From UBA10649 sp965278965 (GTDB lineage Bacteria > Actinomycetota > Actinomycetes > S36-B12), in NCBI GenBank assembly GCA_965278965.1, contig OZ257127.1:1-64000 (forward strand): DNA of 64,000 nt, given 5' to 3'. Numbering within the stretch: position 1 is the first letter of the stretch; each line of letters begins with the position of its first letter. A program made the translations under genes and the position numbers. The notes beneath the pieces were generated by a model. That model searched no databases. It was not told where the DNA came from and saw only the letters and a list, made by a program, of their open reading frames with translations. Positions 34,449-42,864 of this stretch are shown here, piece after piece.

Positions 34449-35251
34449 CACCGCGGCGCGCGGCGGTCCTCGGCTCGCCCATCGCGCACTCGCTGTCGCC
34501 GGCGCTGCACCGGGCGGCCTACGCCGCCCTCGACCTTGACTGGACGTATGACGCGGTCGAGGTCGACGAGGCGGGACTCGAAGGGTTCATCGCCGGGCTC
34601 GACGACAGCTGGGCGGGCCTGTCGCTGACGATGCCCCTGAAGGAGGCGGTGCTGTCGCTGCTCGCGGAGGTGGATCCGTTGGCGGCGACCCTGCGCAGCG
34701 TCAACACGGTTTTGCCCGCCGGCGACGGGTCGTGGACCGGGACGAACACCGACGTCGACGGCATCGTCGAGGCGCTCCACCGGGCCGGGGTCGACGACGC
34801 CCCTGCGACGGCCACCATCCTCGGGGCGGGTGCGACGGCCCGCAGCGTCGCCGCCGCCCTCGCGCGGCTTGGCACCTCGGCCGTCGTCGTGTGCGCCCGA
34901 CGCCCGGCCCAGGCCCGGGAGGTTGCCGCGCTCGCGCACGCCGTCGGTGTCCCCGGGACGCAGGTCGCCGGCCTGGAGCCGCTCGCCGAGCTCGTCGCTG
35001 CCGACGTCGTCGTGAGCACGCTGCCCGGGGACGCCGCCGTCTCGTGGGCCGAGCTCGCCGGCGATGCACCCGGGGTGCTCCTGGACGCGTCGTACCACCC
35101 GTGGCCGACGCCGCTGGCGGCCGCGTGGCCCGCGGGCCGCGTCGCCAGCGGCCGCGACATGCTGCTGTGGCAGGCCGTACGCCAGGTCGAGCTGATGACC
35201 GGTCGGCCGGCGCCGTCCGCGGCGATGGCCGCGGCGCTGCCCCCCGGCTGA
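34445..35251 (+). CDS. aroE: Shikimate dehydrogenase
   Basis: NADPH-dependent reduction of 3-dehydroshikimate, 268 residues. N-terminal substrate site GSPIAHSLSPALH, NTD region and the Rossmann glycine motif GAGATARSVAAAL are present, as is LPLLW-like DMLLWQAVRQVELMTG. The GTG overlaps the mltG stop by 4 nt. First of five shikimate genes in a row. Confidence 0.93.
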   Translation: MTPRRAAVLGSPIAHSLSPALHRAAYAALDLDWTYDAVEVDEAGLEGFIAGLDDSWAGLSLTMPLKEAVLSLLAEVDPLAATLRSVNTVLPAGDGSWTGTNTDVDGIVEALHRAGVDDAPATATILGAGATARSVAAALARLGTSAVVVCARRPAQAREVAALAHAVGVPGTQVAGLEPLAELVAADVVVSTLPGDAAVSWAELAGDAPGVLLDASYHPWPTPLAAAWPAGRVASGRDMLLWQAVRQVELMTGRPAPSAAMAAALPPG

Positions 35252-35283
35252 CCGGGTCCGGACGCTTTGGGAGGATGCCCGCC

Positions 35284-36465
35284 ATGGTGCGCTGGCTGAC
35301 GGCAGGGGAGTCCCACGGACCGGCGCTCGTCGCGATCGTCGAGGGGCTGCCGGCCGGGATCGCCGTGACGACGGCCGACCTCGACGTCGATCTCGCCCGC
35401 CGCCGCCTCGGGGCCGGCCGCGGCGCCCGGATGAAGTTCGAGCGGGACGCGGTCAGCATCCTCGGTGGGGTCCGGCACGGGCTGACGCTCGGCGGGCCGA
35501 TCGCGGTCGAGATCGGCAACACCGAGTGGCCGAAGTGGGAGCAGGTCATGTCGGCCGACCCGGTCGACGAGCAGACCCTCGCCGAGCTCGCGCGCAACGC
35601 CCCGTTGACCCGCCCGCGGCCCGGTCACGCCGACCTCGTCGGGATGCAGAAGTACGGCTTCGCCGACGCCCGCCCGATCCTCGAGCGCGCCAGCGCCCGC
35701 GAGACGGCCGCCCGCGTCGCGCTCGGGTCGGTCGCCCGGGCGTTCTGCCGCCAGGTGGCCGGGATCGAGGTCCTCAGTCACGTCGTGCGGATCGGGTCGG
35801 CAGCCGTCCCCGACGGAACGGTGCTCCCGCAGCCGGGCGACCTCGACGTGATCGACGAGAGCCCCGTGCGGTGCCTGGACGACACATCCGCGGCCGCGAT
35901 GGAGGCGGAGATCGCTGCCGCCCACCGCGACGGTGACACCCTCGGCGGCGTCGTCGAGGTCGTCGCCTACGGCCTGCCGCCGGGCCTGGGCAGTCACGTG
36001 CACTGGGACCGCCGGCTCGACTCGCGGCTGGCCGCCGCGCTCATGGGTATCCAGGCGATCAAGGGCGTCGAGGTCGGTGACGGCTTCGGGCTGGCCGCCG
36101 TCCGCGGGTCCAAGGCGCAGGACGAGATCGTCGCCGACGACGGTGCGCTGCGGCGCACCTCCGGGCGTTCCGGCGGCACTGAGGGCGGCATGTCGACCGG
36201 GGAGACGCTGCGCGTGCGCGCGGCGATGAAGCCGATCTCGACGATCCCGCGGGCGCTGCAGACGGTCGACGTCGCCACCGGCGAGGCGGCCGTCGCGATC
36301 AACCAGCGGTCCGACGTGTGCGCGGTGCCCGCCGCAGGGGTCGTCGCCGAGGCCATGGTGCTCCTCGTTCTCGCCGACGCCCTCGTCGAGAAGTTCGGCG
36401 GAGACAGCGTGGTCGAGGCTCGCCGCAACCTGACCGGCTACCTCGACAACCTGGCCTTCCGGTGA
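35284..36465 (+). CDS. aroC: Chorismate synthase
   Basis: FMN-dependent enzyme of 393 residues making chorismate from EPSP. Signatures LTAGESHGPALVAIVEGLPAG, RRRLGAGRGARMKFERDAV and SGGTEGGMSTGETLRVRAAMKPI are intact. ATG 35284 is chosen over ATG 35275 because GGGAGG is 9 nt before it and abuts the other. Stop overlaps aroK (GTGA). Confidence 0.97.
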   Translation: MVRWLTAGESHGPALVAIVEGLPAGIAVTTADLDVDLARRRLGAGRGARMKFERDAVSILGGVRHGLTLGGPIAVEIGNTEWPKWEQVMSADPVDEQTLAELARNAPLTRPRPGHADLVGMQKYGFADARPILERASARETAARVALGSVARAFCRQVAGIEVLSHVVRIGSAAVPDGTVLPQPGDLDVIDESPVRCLDDTSAAAMEAEIAAAHRDGDTLGGVVEVVAYGLPPGLGSHVHWDRRLDSRLAAALMGIQAIKGVEVGDGFGLAAVRGSKAQDEIVADDGALRRTSGRSGGTEGGMSTGETLRVRAAMKPISTIPRALQTVDVATGEAAVAINQRSDVCAVPAAGVVAEAMVLLVLADALVEKFGGDSVVEARRNLTGYLDNLAFR

Positions 36466-37013
36466 GCGAGCCGCTGCCGGAACAGGCGACTGCGCCCACT
36501 CCTCCCGACCGGCCGGTCGCTGTCCTGATCGGCTCGCCCGGCGCCGGCAAGTCCAGCGTGGGCCGCCGCGTCGCCGACATGCTGAAGACGACCTTCGCCG
36601 ACAGTGACGCCCTCGTCGAGGCCGAGGCGGGGATGAGCGTGTCCGACATCTTCATCACGCTCGGCGAGGATGAGTTCCGCCGGCTGGAGGTGCAGGCGGT
36701 CGCCCGGGCACTCGCGGAGTCGACCGGCGTGCTCGCGCTCGGCGGTGGCGCCGTCCTGCGCCCGGAGACGCAGCAGCACCTGGCGGGTCACCGCGTCGTG
36801 TGGCTGCGCGTGTCGCTGTCCGACGCGGTGAGCCGGGTCGGGCTGAACACCGCGCGCCCGCTGCTGCTGGGCAACGTCCGCGGCACGCTGTCCAAGCTGA
36901 TGGAGGAGCGCGCGCCGATCTACGAGCGCGTCTCGACCGACATCGTCGACACCGGCGGCCGCGGTGTTCGCGACGTCGCCCGAGCGGTCGTGGAGGTGCT
37001 GCGTCGTGGCTGA
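36462..37013 (+). CDS. aroK: Shikimate kinase
   Basis: P-loop kinase of 183 residues phosphorylating shikimate. Walker A GSPGAGKSSVGRR follows a ~20-residue Pro/Thr-rich N-terminal tail; FADSDALVE (substrate Asp), the GGGAV motif in LALGGGAVLRPE and the lid segment NTARPLL are present. Start overlaps the aroC stop and the end overlaps aroB by 8 nt. Confidence 0.95.
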   Translation: MSEPLPEQATAPTPPDRPVAVLIGSPGAGKSSVGRRVADMLKTTFADSDALVEAEAGMSVSDIFITLGEDEFRRLEVQAVARALAESTGVLALGGGAVLRPETQQHLAGHRVVWLRVSLSDAVSRVGLNTARPLLLGNVRGTLSKLMEERAPIYERVSTDIVDTGGRGVRDVARAVVEVLRRG

Positions 37014-38100
37014 TGTGCGCATCGAGGTCAGCGCCGAGCGGGACTACCCGGTCGTGATCGGCCGGGGGCTGCTCGGGCACCTGCCGGGTCTCCTGCTGGG
37101 GTCCCAGCGGGTCGCGATCATCCATCCGGCAGCCCTCGTCGCCACCGCCGAGGCCGTCCGCGACGACCTGTCCGACGCCGGCCACGAGGTGACCCTCATC
37201 GAGGTGCCGGAGGCCGAGGACGCCAAGACGGCCGAGGTCGCCGCGTTCTGCTGGACCGTTCTGGGTAGCGCCGGGTTCACGCGAAGCGACAGCGTCGTCG
37301 GTCTCGGCGGGGGAGCGACCACCGATCTGGCCGGCTTCGTGGCGGCCACCTGGCTGCGCGGGATCCGCGTCGTCCAGATCCCCACGACGCTCCTGGGGAT
37401 GGTCGACGCGGCCGTGGGCGGCAAGACGGGGATCAACACCGACGCCGGCAAGAACCTCGTCGGTGCGTTCTGGAGCCCGTCCGGCGTGCTGTGCGACGTC
37501 ACGGCGCTGGAGACCCTGCCGCGCAACGACTTGCTCGCCGGCATGGCGGAGGTCGTGAAGGTCGGCTTCGTCCGCGACCTGTCGATCCTCGATGACGTCG
37601 AGGCCGACCCGTTCCGGGCCACCGATACGGCCGGCGACCTCCTGCCCGACCTCGTCCGCCGGGCCGTCCAGGTCAAGGCCGACGTCGTCGGTGCCGACTT
37701 CCGCGAGGCGTCGGCGACGTCCGGCGGAGGCATCGGCCGGGAGGTCCTCAACTACGGGCACACCTTCGGGCACGCCGTCGAACGGCGTGAGCGCTACCGC
37801 TGGCGGCACGGCGCCGCGGTCGCCGTCGGGATGATGTTCGTCGCCGAGCTCGCCGCCCTCGGCGGGCGGCTGCCGGAGGCCGATGTCGACCGTCACCGGC
37901 ACGTGCTGGAGCTGCTCGGGCTGCCGACGACCTACGCGCCCGGGCACTGGGCCGCGCTGCTGGGGTCGATGGGCGTGGACAAGAAGGCACGCGGGTCGAT
38001 GCTGCGGTTCGTCGTGCTCGCCGGGCTCGGCCACCCTGTCGTCTGGGAAGGCCCCGACCCGGCACTCCTCGCCGCCGCATACGACGCCATCAGCTCCTAG
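37006..38100 (+). CDS. aroB: 3-dehydroquinate synthase
   Basis: NAD+/metal enzyme of 364 residues forming dehydroquinate. GLGGGATTDLAGFVAATWLRGI, PTTLLGMVDAAVGGKTGIN and metal His residues in NYGHTFGHAVE are present. GTG 37006 has GGAGGTG 7 nt upstream, inside the end of aroK. Confidence 0.97.
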   Translation: MADVRIEVSAERDYPVVIGRGLLGHLPGLLLGSQRVAIIHPAALVATAEAVRDDLSDAGHEVTLIEVPEAEDAKTAEVAAFCWTVLGSAGFTRSDSVVGLGGGATTDLAGFVAATWLRGIRVVQIPTTLLGMVDAAVGGKTGINTDAGKNLVGAFWSPSGVLCDVTALETLPRNDLLAGMAEVVKVGFVRDLSILDDVEADPFRATDTAGDLLPDLVRRAVQVKADVVGADFREASATSGGGIGREVLNYGHTFGHAVERRERYRWRHGAAVAVGMMFVAELAALGGRLPEADVDRHRHVLELLGLPTTYAPGHWAALLGSMGVDKKARGSMLRFVVLAGLGHPVVWEGPDPALLAAAYDAISS

Positions 38101-38118
38101 CCCCCGGCTGGGCGTGAC

Positions 38119-38124
38119 TAGGCT
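38119..38124 (+). promoter_or_regulatory. -10 element of a leaderless aroQ promoter
   Basis: TAGGCT ends 6 nt before the aroQ ATG in the 30-nt gap after aroB. It would separate aroQ-pepQ from the aro operon. Confidence 0.55.
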
Positions 38125-38130
38125 CGCCGC

Positions 38131-38568
38131 ATGCCTGACGTCCTCGTCCTCAACGGCCCCAACCTCAACCGGCTGGGCACACGCGAGCCCGACGTGTATG
38201 GCACCACGACCTACGCCGACCTGGTGGAGCTGTGCGAGGCCGCGGCCGCCGAGCTCGGGCTGACGGCCGAGGTCCGGCAGACCAACGACGAGGCCGAGCT
38301 CGTCGGCTGGCTGCACGACGCCGCGGACACCGGCACGCCGGTCGTCCTCAACCCGGCCGCGTTCACGCACTACTCGTACGCCCTGCGCGACGCGTGCGCG
38401 ATGCTCACCGCCCCGCTGGTCGAGGTGCACATCTCCAACCCCGCCGCGCGGGAGGAGTTCCGCCACACGTCGGTGGTCGCCGGCGTCGCGACCGGCACGA
38501 TCGCCGGGTTCGGCATGGACTCCTACCGGCTCGCGCTGCGCGCCGTCGCCAACCTGCGTCAGCGATGA
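38131..38568 (+). CDS. aroQ: Type II 3-dehydroquinate dehydratase
   Basis: Small dodecameric dehydratase of 145 residues. LNGPNLNRLGTREPDVYG carries the catalytic Tyr region; NPAAFTHYSYALRDA and EVHISNPAAREEFRHTSV complete the site. Completes dehydroquinate to dehydroshikimate in the same cluster. ATGA overlap with the next peptidase. Confidence 0.97.
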   Translation: MPDVLVLNGPNLNRLGTREPDVYGTTTYADLVELCEAAAAELGLTAEVRQTNDEAELVGWLHDAADTGTPVVLNPAAFTHYSYALRDACAMLTAPLVEVHISNPAAREEFRHTSVVAGVATGTIAGFGMDSYRLALRAVANLRQR

Positions 38569-39629
38569 CGTCCCATGCGGCCCGCCGCGACCGCCTGCGC
38601 GCACTGCTCGCCGCCGACGGGGCCGCGGAGGTCCTGCTCGTGACGCATCTGCCGAACGTCCGGTACCTGACGGGCTTCTCCGGCAGCAACGCCGTTCTGG
38701 CCGTCGGTGTGGACGGGTCGGACCTGTTCGGCACTGACGGCCGGTACCTCGTCCAGGCTGCGGAGCAGGCCCCGGACCTGCCACCGATCGTCGACCGCGA
38801 CACGCTCGGGTCCCTCGTGCGCGCCCTCGGTGGACGGGCCACGGCGGTCGAGGGGACGTTGTCCCTCGCCGGGGCGGATGTCGTCGAGCGGGAGCTCGGC
38901 ACCTTCGCCGTTGCGGACGGCACCGTCGAGCGCCTTCGCGCCGTGAAGGACGACGACGAGCTGGCCGCGCTCGAGCGCGCGTGCGCCATCACGTCGGACG
39001 CGATCGAGGCGCTGGCGGGGGAGATGCGGGTCGGCGCGCGGGAAGTCGACCTCGCACGCCGCCTCGAGCAGCTCTTCGCCGAGCTTGGGGCGCCGGACCG
39101 GTCGTTCGAGACGATCGTCGGATCCGGCCCCTACTCCGCGGTCCCGCACCACGAGCCCGGCCCGCGACAGCTCGCCCCGGGCGACCTCGTCGTCGTCGAC
39201 GCCGGCGCGCTGGTCGACGGCTACCACGCCGACATGACGCGCACGTTCGTCGTCGGCGAGCCGGCGCCATGGCAGATCGAGCTGCACGGCCTCGTCCAGG
39301 CGGCCCAGGCCGCCGCGATGGCCGAGTACCGCGACGGTGCCGACGTCCGGGGCGTTGATCAGGTCGCACGCGACCTGATCGCGGACGCGGGCCATGCCGA
39401 GCACTTCGACCATGGCCTCGGTCACGGGGTCGGCCTGGAGATCCACGAGCCGCCGTTCGTAGGACCCCGCGCGACCGGTACGATGAGCGCCGGCATGGCG
39501 ATCACCGTCGAGCCCGGCGTGTACCTCCCGGGCCGCGGCGGAGTTCGCATCGAAGACACCCTCGTCGTCACCCCGGGGGGCCCGCGTGTGCTCACACCGG
39601 CTGCCCGCGGGCTGAGCGTCGTGGGCTGA
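38565..39629 (+). CDS. pepQ: M24 family Xaa-Pro peptidase
   Basis: Dinuclear-metal aminopeptidase of 354 residues (creatinase N-terminal plus pita-bread C-terminal domain). Metal ligands lie in VVDAGALVDGYHADMTRTF (two Asp), DHGLGHGVGLEIHE (His), ITVEPGVYLPG (Glu) and GVRIEDTLVV (Glu). Cytosolic proline-dipeptide turnover is likely. It is upstream of efp in most actinobacteria. The exact split between PepP and PepQ type is not settled. Confidence 0.9.
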   Translation: MTSHAARRDRLRALLAADGAAEVLLVTHLPNVRYLTGFSGSNAVLAVGVDGSDLFGTDGRYLVQAAEQAPDLPPIVDRDTLGSLVRALGGRATAVEGTLSLAGADVVERELGTFAVADGTVERLRAVKDDDELAALERACAITSDAIEALAGEMRVGAREVDLARRLEQLFAELGAPDRSFETIVGSGPYSAVPHHEPGPRQLAPGDLVVVDAGALVDGYHADMTRTFVVGEPAPWQIELHGLVQAAQAAAMAEYRDGADVRGVDQVARDLIADAGHAEHFDHGLGHGVGLEIHEPPFVGPRATGTMSAGMAITVEPGVYLPGRGGVRIEDTLVVTPGGPRVLTPAARGLSVVG

Positions 39630-39653
39630 CACACAGACGCTGGAGCAGAAACC

Positions 39654-40217
39654 GTGGCCACCACGAACGACCTGAAGAACGGCATCGTCCTCAACCTCGA
39701 CGGCCAGCTGTGGGCCGTCGTCGAGTTCCAGCACGTCAAGCCGGGCAAGGGCGGTGCGTTCGTCCGGACCAAGCTCAAGAACGTGCTGTCCGGCAAGGTC
39801 GTCGACCGCACCTTCAACGCGGGCATCAAGGTCGAGACGGCGAACGTCGACAAGCGCGAGATGCAGTACCTGTACAAGGACGGCGACGACTGGGTCTTCA
39901 TGGACACGCAGTCCTACGACCAGCTCCCGGTGCCTGCCTCGGTCGTCGGCGACGCCAGCAGGTACCTGCTGGAGAACCAGAGCGCGACTGTCGCGACGCA
40001 CGACGGGGCGCCCCTGTACGTCGAGCTGCCGCCGTCGGTCGAGCTGATGATCACGTACACCGAGCCGGGCCTTCAGGGGGACCGGTCGACCGGCGGCACG
40101 AAGCCGGCGACGCTCGAGACCGGCGCCGAGATCCAGGTGCCGTTGTTCATCGAGTCCGACACCAAGGTCAAGGTCGACACCCGCGACGGCTCGTACCTCG
40201 GCCGCATCAACGACTGA
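39654..40217 (+). CDS. efp: Translation elongation factor P
   Basis: EF-P of 187 residues that rescues ribosomes stalled on polyproline. KOW-like domain with the tip loop QHVKPGKGGAFVRTKLKN (Lys at the modified position) and two OB domains ending VKVDTRDGSYLGRIND. GGAG precedes the GTG. SecD in this window has a long Pro-containing linker and is a plausible client. Confidence 0.97.
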   Translation: MATTNDLKNGIVLNLDGQLWAVVEFQHVKPGKGGAFVRTKLKNVLSGKVVDRTFNAGIKVETANVDKREMQYLYKDGDDWVFMDTQSYDQLPVPASVVGDASRYLLENQSATVATHDGAPLYVELPPSVELMITYTEPGLQGDRSTGGTKPATLETGAEIQVPLFIESDTKVKVDTRDGSYLGRIND

Positions 40218-40218
40218 C

Positions 40219-40644
40219 GTGTCAGCCCGCAGCAAGGCCCGTAAGCGCGCCCTCGACGTCCTCTACGAGGCGGACATCCGCGAGGTTCCCGTTGCCGACG
40301 TCCTGGTCGCCGCCCAGGAGCGACGGCATGACGACGGGCAGACGGCGCTGAACCCGTACGCGGTCGAGCTCGTCAACGGGGTCCTGGAGCACCAGGAGTA
40401 CATCGACGAGCTCCTGGGGAGCTACTCGCAGGGCTGGGCGCTGGACCGGATGCCGGCTGTCGACCGTGCCATCTTGCGGCTCGGCTCGTACGAGCTGTTG
40501 TGGCGCGATGACATCCCGGACGCGGTGGCGATCGCCGAGGCCGTCACCCTCGCCCAGGAGCTGTCGACCGACGACTCCGCGGCGTTCGTCAACGGGCTGC
40601 TGGGTCGCCTCGGCGAGCTCAAGCCGCGACTCGCGCTCGGCTGA
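40219..40644 (+). CDS. nusB: Transcription antitermination factor NusB
   Basis: 141-residue RNA-binding factor of the rRNA antitermination complex. ARKRALDVLYEADIR and VDRAILRLGSYELLWRDDIPDAVAIAEAVTLAQELS...FVNGLLGRL are the family blocks. It starts 1 nt after efp and closes the co-oriented block. Confidence 0.95.
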   Translation: MSARSKARKRALDVLYEADIREVPVADVLVAAQERRHDDGQTALNPYAVELVNGVLEHQEYIDELLGSYSQGWALDRMPAVDRAILRLGSYELLWRDDIPDAVAIAEAVTLAQELSTDDSAAFVNGLLGRLGELKPRLALG

Positions 40645-40669
40645 GCGCGAGCCGCAGCCCGAAGCAGAC

Positions 40670-41182
40670 CTACGACGCCTTGGACGCCGACACCGTCAGA
40701 ACGGTCTGGCCCTCTGCGCCCATCCCGCTGACGTTGACCGTGTAGCCGTTGCCCTCGTAGTCGGCCGACGCGAGCATGTCCATGCTCGGCATCGTGCCCT
40801 CGGAGGGCTTGAGGGTGAACCCGGCGCCTTGGAGCAGGGCGCCGTACGCGGCGACCGCGTCGGCCGGGCTCTGGTCGACGGTCCACAGTGCTGATGCGGT
40901 GCCGTCCGGCTCGACCGCGGCGGCGTTCAGCGAGCCGGCGTCGTAGGCCGGCACCTCGGCCGGCCAGCCGTCGGGCAGCTCCACGTTCTCGCCGATCGTC
41001 ACCGCCTTGCCGCTCTCGTCGGTGATGGTGACGTTGCCGTCGTTGATGTCGACGTCCCCGCCGATTGCGGCCTCCGCCGCGTTCTCGGCCGCGCTCTCGA
41101 CGCCCCCGCACGCGGCGAGCACCGGTGCCCCGAGGGCCAAGGTGACGGACAGCAGGACGACGGACATGCGTGATCTGTTCAT
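40670..41182 (-). CDS. Putative lipoprotein of unknown function
   Basis: 170 residues with a lipoprotein signal peptide: basic start, hydrophobic stretch and lipobox LAAC (Cys about residue 24). The mature part has a short Asp/Asn-rich strand (GGDVDINDGNVTITDESGK) and a C-terminal domain predicted as mixed alpha/beta. I do not recognise a family. ATG chosen for AGGAGG upstream. Convergent with nusB; similar lipoproteins are common in actinobacteria. Confidence 0.75.
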   Translation of the reverse strand: MNRSRMSVVLLSVTLALGAPVLAACGGVESAAENAAEAAIGGDVDINDGNVTITDESGKAVTIGENVELPDGWPAEVPAYDAGSLNAAAVEPDGTASALWTVDQSPADAVAAYGALLQGAGFTLKPSEGTMPSMDMLASADYEGNGYTVNVSGMGAEGQTVLTVSASKAS

Positions 41183-41322
41183 AGTGACTCCTCCTAAGTC
41201 GCTCGCGAGCCTACGGAACGGCACCCGCAGCCGCACGGCGGCTCGCGCGGCTATGACCGCGACGTATCTCACGTGCAGGTCGAATGGTGCGGACGACGTG
41301 GTCGTGTCCGCCGTCGATCCGT

Positions 41323-41328
41323 AGGCTC
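41323..41328 (+). promoter_or_regulatory. -10 element for the small membrane protein gene
   Basis: TAGGCT lies 19 nt before the ATG at 41348, followed by GGTGGGGGG as ribosome site. Confidence 0.4.
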
Positions 41329-41347
41329 GCGGTGGGGGGTATTCCAG

Positions 41348-41791
41348 ATGTTGCCGTACGCGATGTCGAGCACGGAGCGGTCGACCGTCTCGAAGATCAT
41401 CCTCACGGTCGTGATCCTCGCGGGGGCCGCCGGAGGTCTCACCGTGAGGTACTACCGGTGGCGCCGAGCCGTGGTCGCCTATGAGGCCGCGCGGGCTGCT
41501 GCCGACCGAGCCGGGCCGCTGCCTCCCGGCACGCCACCTCCGCCTGGGGATGGCTCGACGTACGAGAAGCCACCCGACTCCTTCCTTGCGCCGATGGACG
41601 GCGACGCCGACCTCGGCAGCTGGAAGGCATGGATGCCGCGGGGCTTCTGGAGCTTCTACCGCATGTGGAGGTTCGTCCGGTGGTCGGGCGGTGTTGATCC
41701 TGAGGGGTTGCAGGCCTCGATGCCGACGACGTATTGGGCGTTCTCACGCGTGAGAAGACTCATCGCTAGGTGGCGAGAGGCACGGCGGTAG
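41348..41791 (+). CDS. Hypothetical single-pass membrane protein next to the element
   Basis: 147-residue protein with one TM helix (about 16-37), a Pro-rich linker and a Trp/Arg-rich C-terminus (AWMPRGFWSFYRMWRFVRW). No family recognised. Start uncertain between ATG 41348 and 41363. It ends 113 nt before the left att core and is probably chromosomal. Confidence 0.6.
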   Translation: MLPYAMSSTERSTVSKIILTVVILAGAAGGLTVRYYRWRRAVVAYEAARAAADRAGPLPPGTPPPPGDGSTYEKPPDSFLAPMDGDADLGSWKAWMPRGFWSFYRMWRFVRWSGGVDPEGLQASMPTTYWAFSRVRRLIARWREARR

Positions 41792-41801
41792 GCCGTCCGG
41801 G

Positions 41802-41921
41802 GCAAGCGCCCTCTGCCCTCGCTGCGTGCCCCGGGTGTTCGCTCGCTGCGCTCGCTCGACCCGTGCCACGCGCTCGGCAAAGTGCGCAAGCGCCCTCTGC
41901 CCTCGCTGCGTGCCCCGGGTG
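41802..41921 (+). repeat. 36-bp direct repeat at the left att site
   Basis: The same 36 bases occur at 41802-41837 and 41886-41921, 84 nt apart. Both end in CTGCGTGCCCCGGGTG, the start of the att core. Only the second copy continues into GGATTCGAACC. This looks like a remnant of an earlier integration or a tandem att duplication. Confidence 0.8.
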
Positions 41922-41932
41922 GGATTCGAACC
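41905..41932 (+). repeat. Left attachment site core
   Basis: 28 bases identical to 51734-51761, in the same orientation. They correspond to the last 22 nt of tRNA-Leu (reverse complement, T-loop TTCGAA) plus 6 nt beyond it. The sequence after it is unrelated to tRNA, so this is a tRNA fragment, not a gene. Confidence 0.88.
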
Positions 41933-42036
41933 GAGGCCACGTCCCGATCCGTGAGGGAAATAGGGCCGAATCCGGACAGACCCTGACACGTATTGGGTGT
42001 CTACGGGGGTCTGTTGGTGGTCGCTCGGGGGAGTGG

Positions 42037-42057
42037 TGTGCACCCGATGTGCACCGG
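42037..42057 (+). promoter_or_regulatory. Possible integrase arm-binding site, left
   Basis: Two tandem TGTGCACC units (second in GATGTGCACCGG) 104 nt inside the left att core. The same 21 bases with one change are at 51657-51677, 56 nt inside the right core. A shared site near both ends is what a tyrosine integrase with arm sites would show. Confidence 0.5.
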
Positions 42058-42117
42058 GGGAGAGCTCCGCCCGTTAGACGGACGACGTCACCCGATCACG
42101 CGCAGTAACAGCAAGGC

Positions 42118-42148
42118 GCCCCGCCCGAGCAGCAATCTCGGACGGGGC
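42118..42148 (+). other. Hairpin upstream of the first element gene
   Basis: GCCCCGCCCGAG and CTCGGACGGGGC pair over 12 positions with one mismatch around a 7-nt loop, 38 nt before the ATG at 42187. It could be an attenuator or terminator of incoming transcription. Confidence 0.5.
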
Positions 42149-42186
42149 TGGCACCACCTCAATCCCGACTAAGGAAAGGCAGCACC

Positions 42187-42576
42187 ATGACCAGAGTGAC
42201 AGACGCACTAGACGTCTCCAATGCAGCACACGCCGTCCAGTGGGACGGCTCCCGCCGGCACGCCAACGCGATCGTCGCTTGGATGCGAGCGCACGGAGTC
42301 GACTCCAGGTACGAGGCAGCCAAGCAAGTCACCGGGTGCCTGTACCCGCCGACGATCTGGCTGAGGATGCCAACCGCTGAGGACCGCCCCGGCCCCATCG
42401 CCGATCCCCGAGCGCCCTTCCTGCTGCAGGTCTACGCGGGCGGCTGGATCGTTCGGTGTCCGGCCGCAATCGACTGCTGGATCGCGGGGCAGCAGCTCGG
42501 CGTCGAGGCGCCGTACTGGGACGACAGAGGCGAACGAATCGTCCCGCCGAAGGTTCCTTCGGCCTACGAGGTTTAG
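42187..42576 (+). CDS. Hypothetical element protein
   Basis: 129 residues, no recognised family. It is soluble, with several Trp (WLRMP, GGWIVRCPAAIDCWIAGQQLG). AAGGAAAGG precedes the ATG. A strong hairpin follows it, so it appears to be a single-gene transcript at the left end of the element; such end genes are often cargo. Confidence 0.65.
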   Translation: MTRVTDALDVSNAAHAVQWDGSRRHANAIVAWMRAHGVDSRYEAAKQVTGCLYPPTIWLRMPTAEDRPGPIADPRAPFLLQVYAGGWIVRCPAAIDCWIAGQQLGVEAPYWDDRGERIVPPKVPSAYEV

Positions 42577-42628
42577 GACCCTCCGCTACGGGGAAGGCTC
42601 CCTACATCCGTGATCCCCCGCGCGGAAG

Positions 42629-42660
42629 CGACGCCCCGGCTGGCAACGGCCGGGGCGTCG
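42629..42660 (+). terminator. Hairpin after the first element gene
   Basis: Perfect 12-bp stem (CGACGCCCCGGC / GCCGGGGCGTCG) with an 8-nt loop, 52 nt after the stop at 42576. No U-tract, as is usual in actinobacteria. Confidence 0.65.
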
Positions 42661-42675
42661 TGCTGCACTGGGGGC

Positions 42676-42864
42676 GTGATCGACCCTGCGATCGTGTCCG
42701 TCGGCCTGGATGATGCAGCCCGGCTCACGGGTGTCTCACGGTCCACGATTGAGCGCGCCCTGCGATCGGGTGCGCTGATCGCGCACTACCCGACGTCGCG
42801 GCCCCTCATCCTGATCCGGGATCTCGAGGCCTGGGTCGAAGCGGCCCCGACGGAGCGCACATGA
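42676..42864 (+). CDS. Small helix-turn-helix (MerR/excisionase-like) protein
   Basis: 62 residues; LDDAARLTGVSRSTIERALRSGALIAHYPTSRPLILIRDLEAWVEA has the layout of the excisionase-type winged HTH (helix, turn, helix, then wing and I..DLEAW). GTG start. It overlaps the next, related gene by 4 nt, so two HTH proteins are made together. Confidence 0.75.
   Translation: MIDPAIVSVGLDDAARLTGVSRSTIERALRSGALIAHYPTSRPLILIRDLEAWVEAAPTERT

Larger units (their letters stand above)
41792..42186. other. 395-nt stretch without a gene: left junction of the mobile element
   Basis: Contains a 36-bp duplicated block, the left att core, a possible integrase arm site and one hairpin, each listed separately. Open frames across it are short and follow the repeats, so no CDS is called. 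Confidence 0.7.

Noticed and set aside
41911..41932. Second tRNA gene at the left end
   Set aside because: Only the 3' 22 nt of tRNA-Leu are present; no anticodon or D arm follows. It is the att core.
41744..42043. 99-codon minus-strand frame across the left att region
   Set aside because: It translates the 36-bp direct repeat (RGTQRGQRALA twice), has no ribosome site and no family; treated as an artefact of the repeat.
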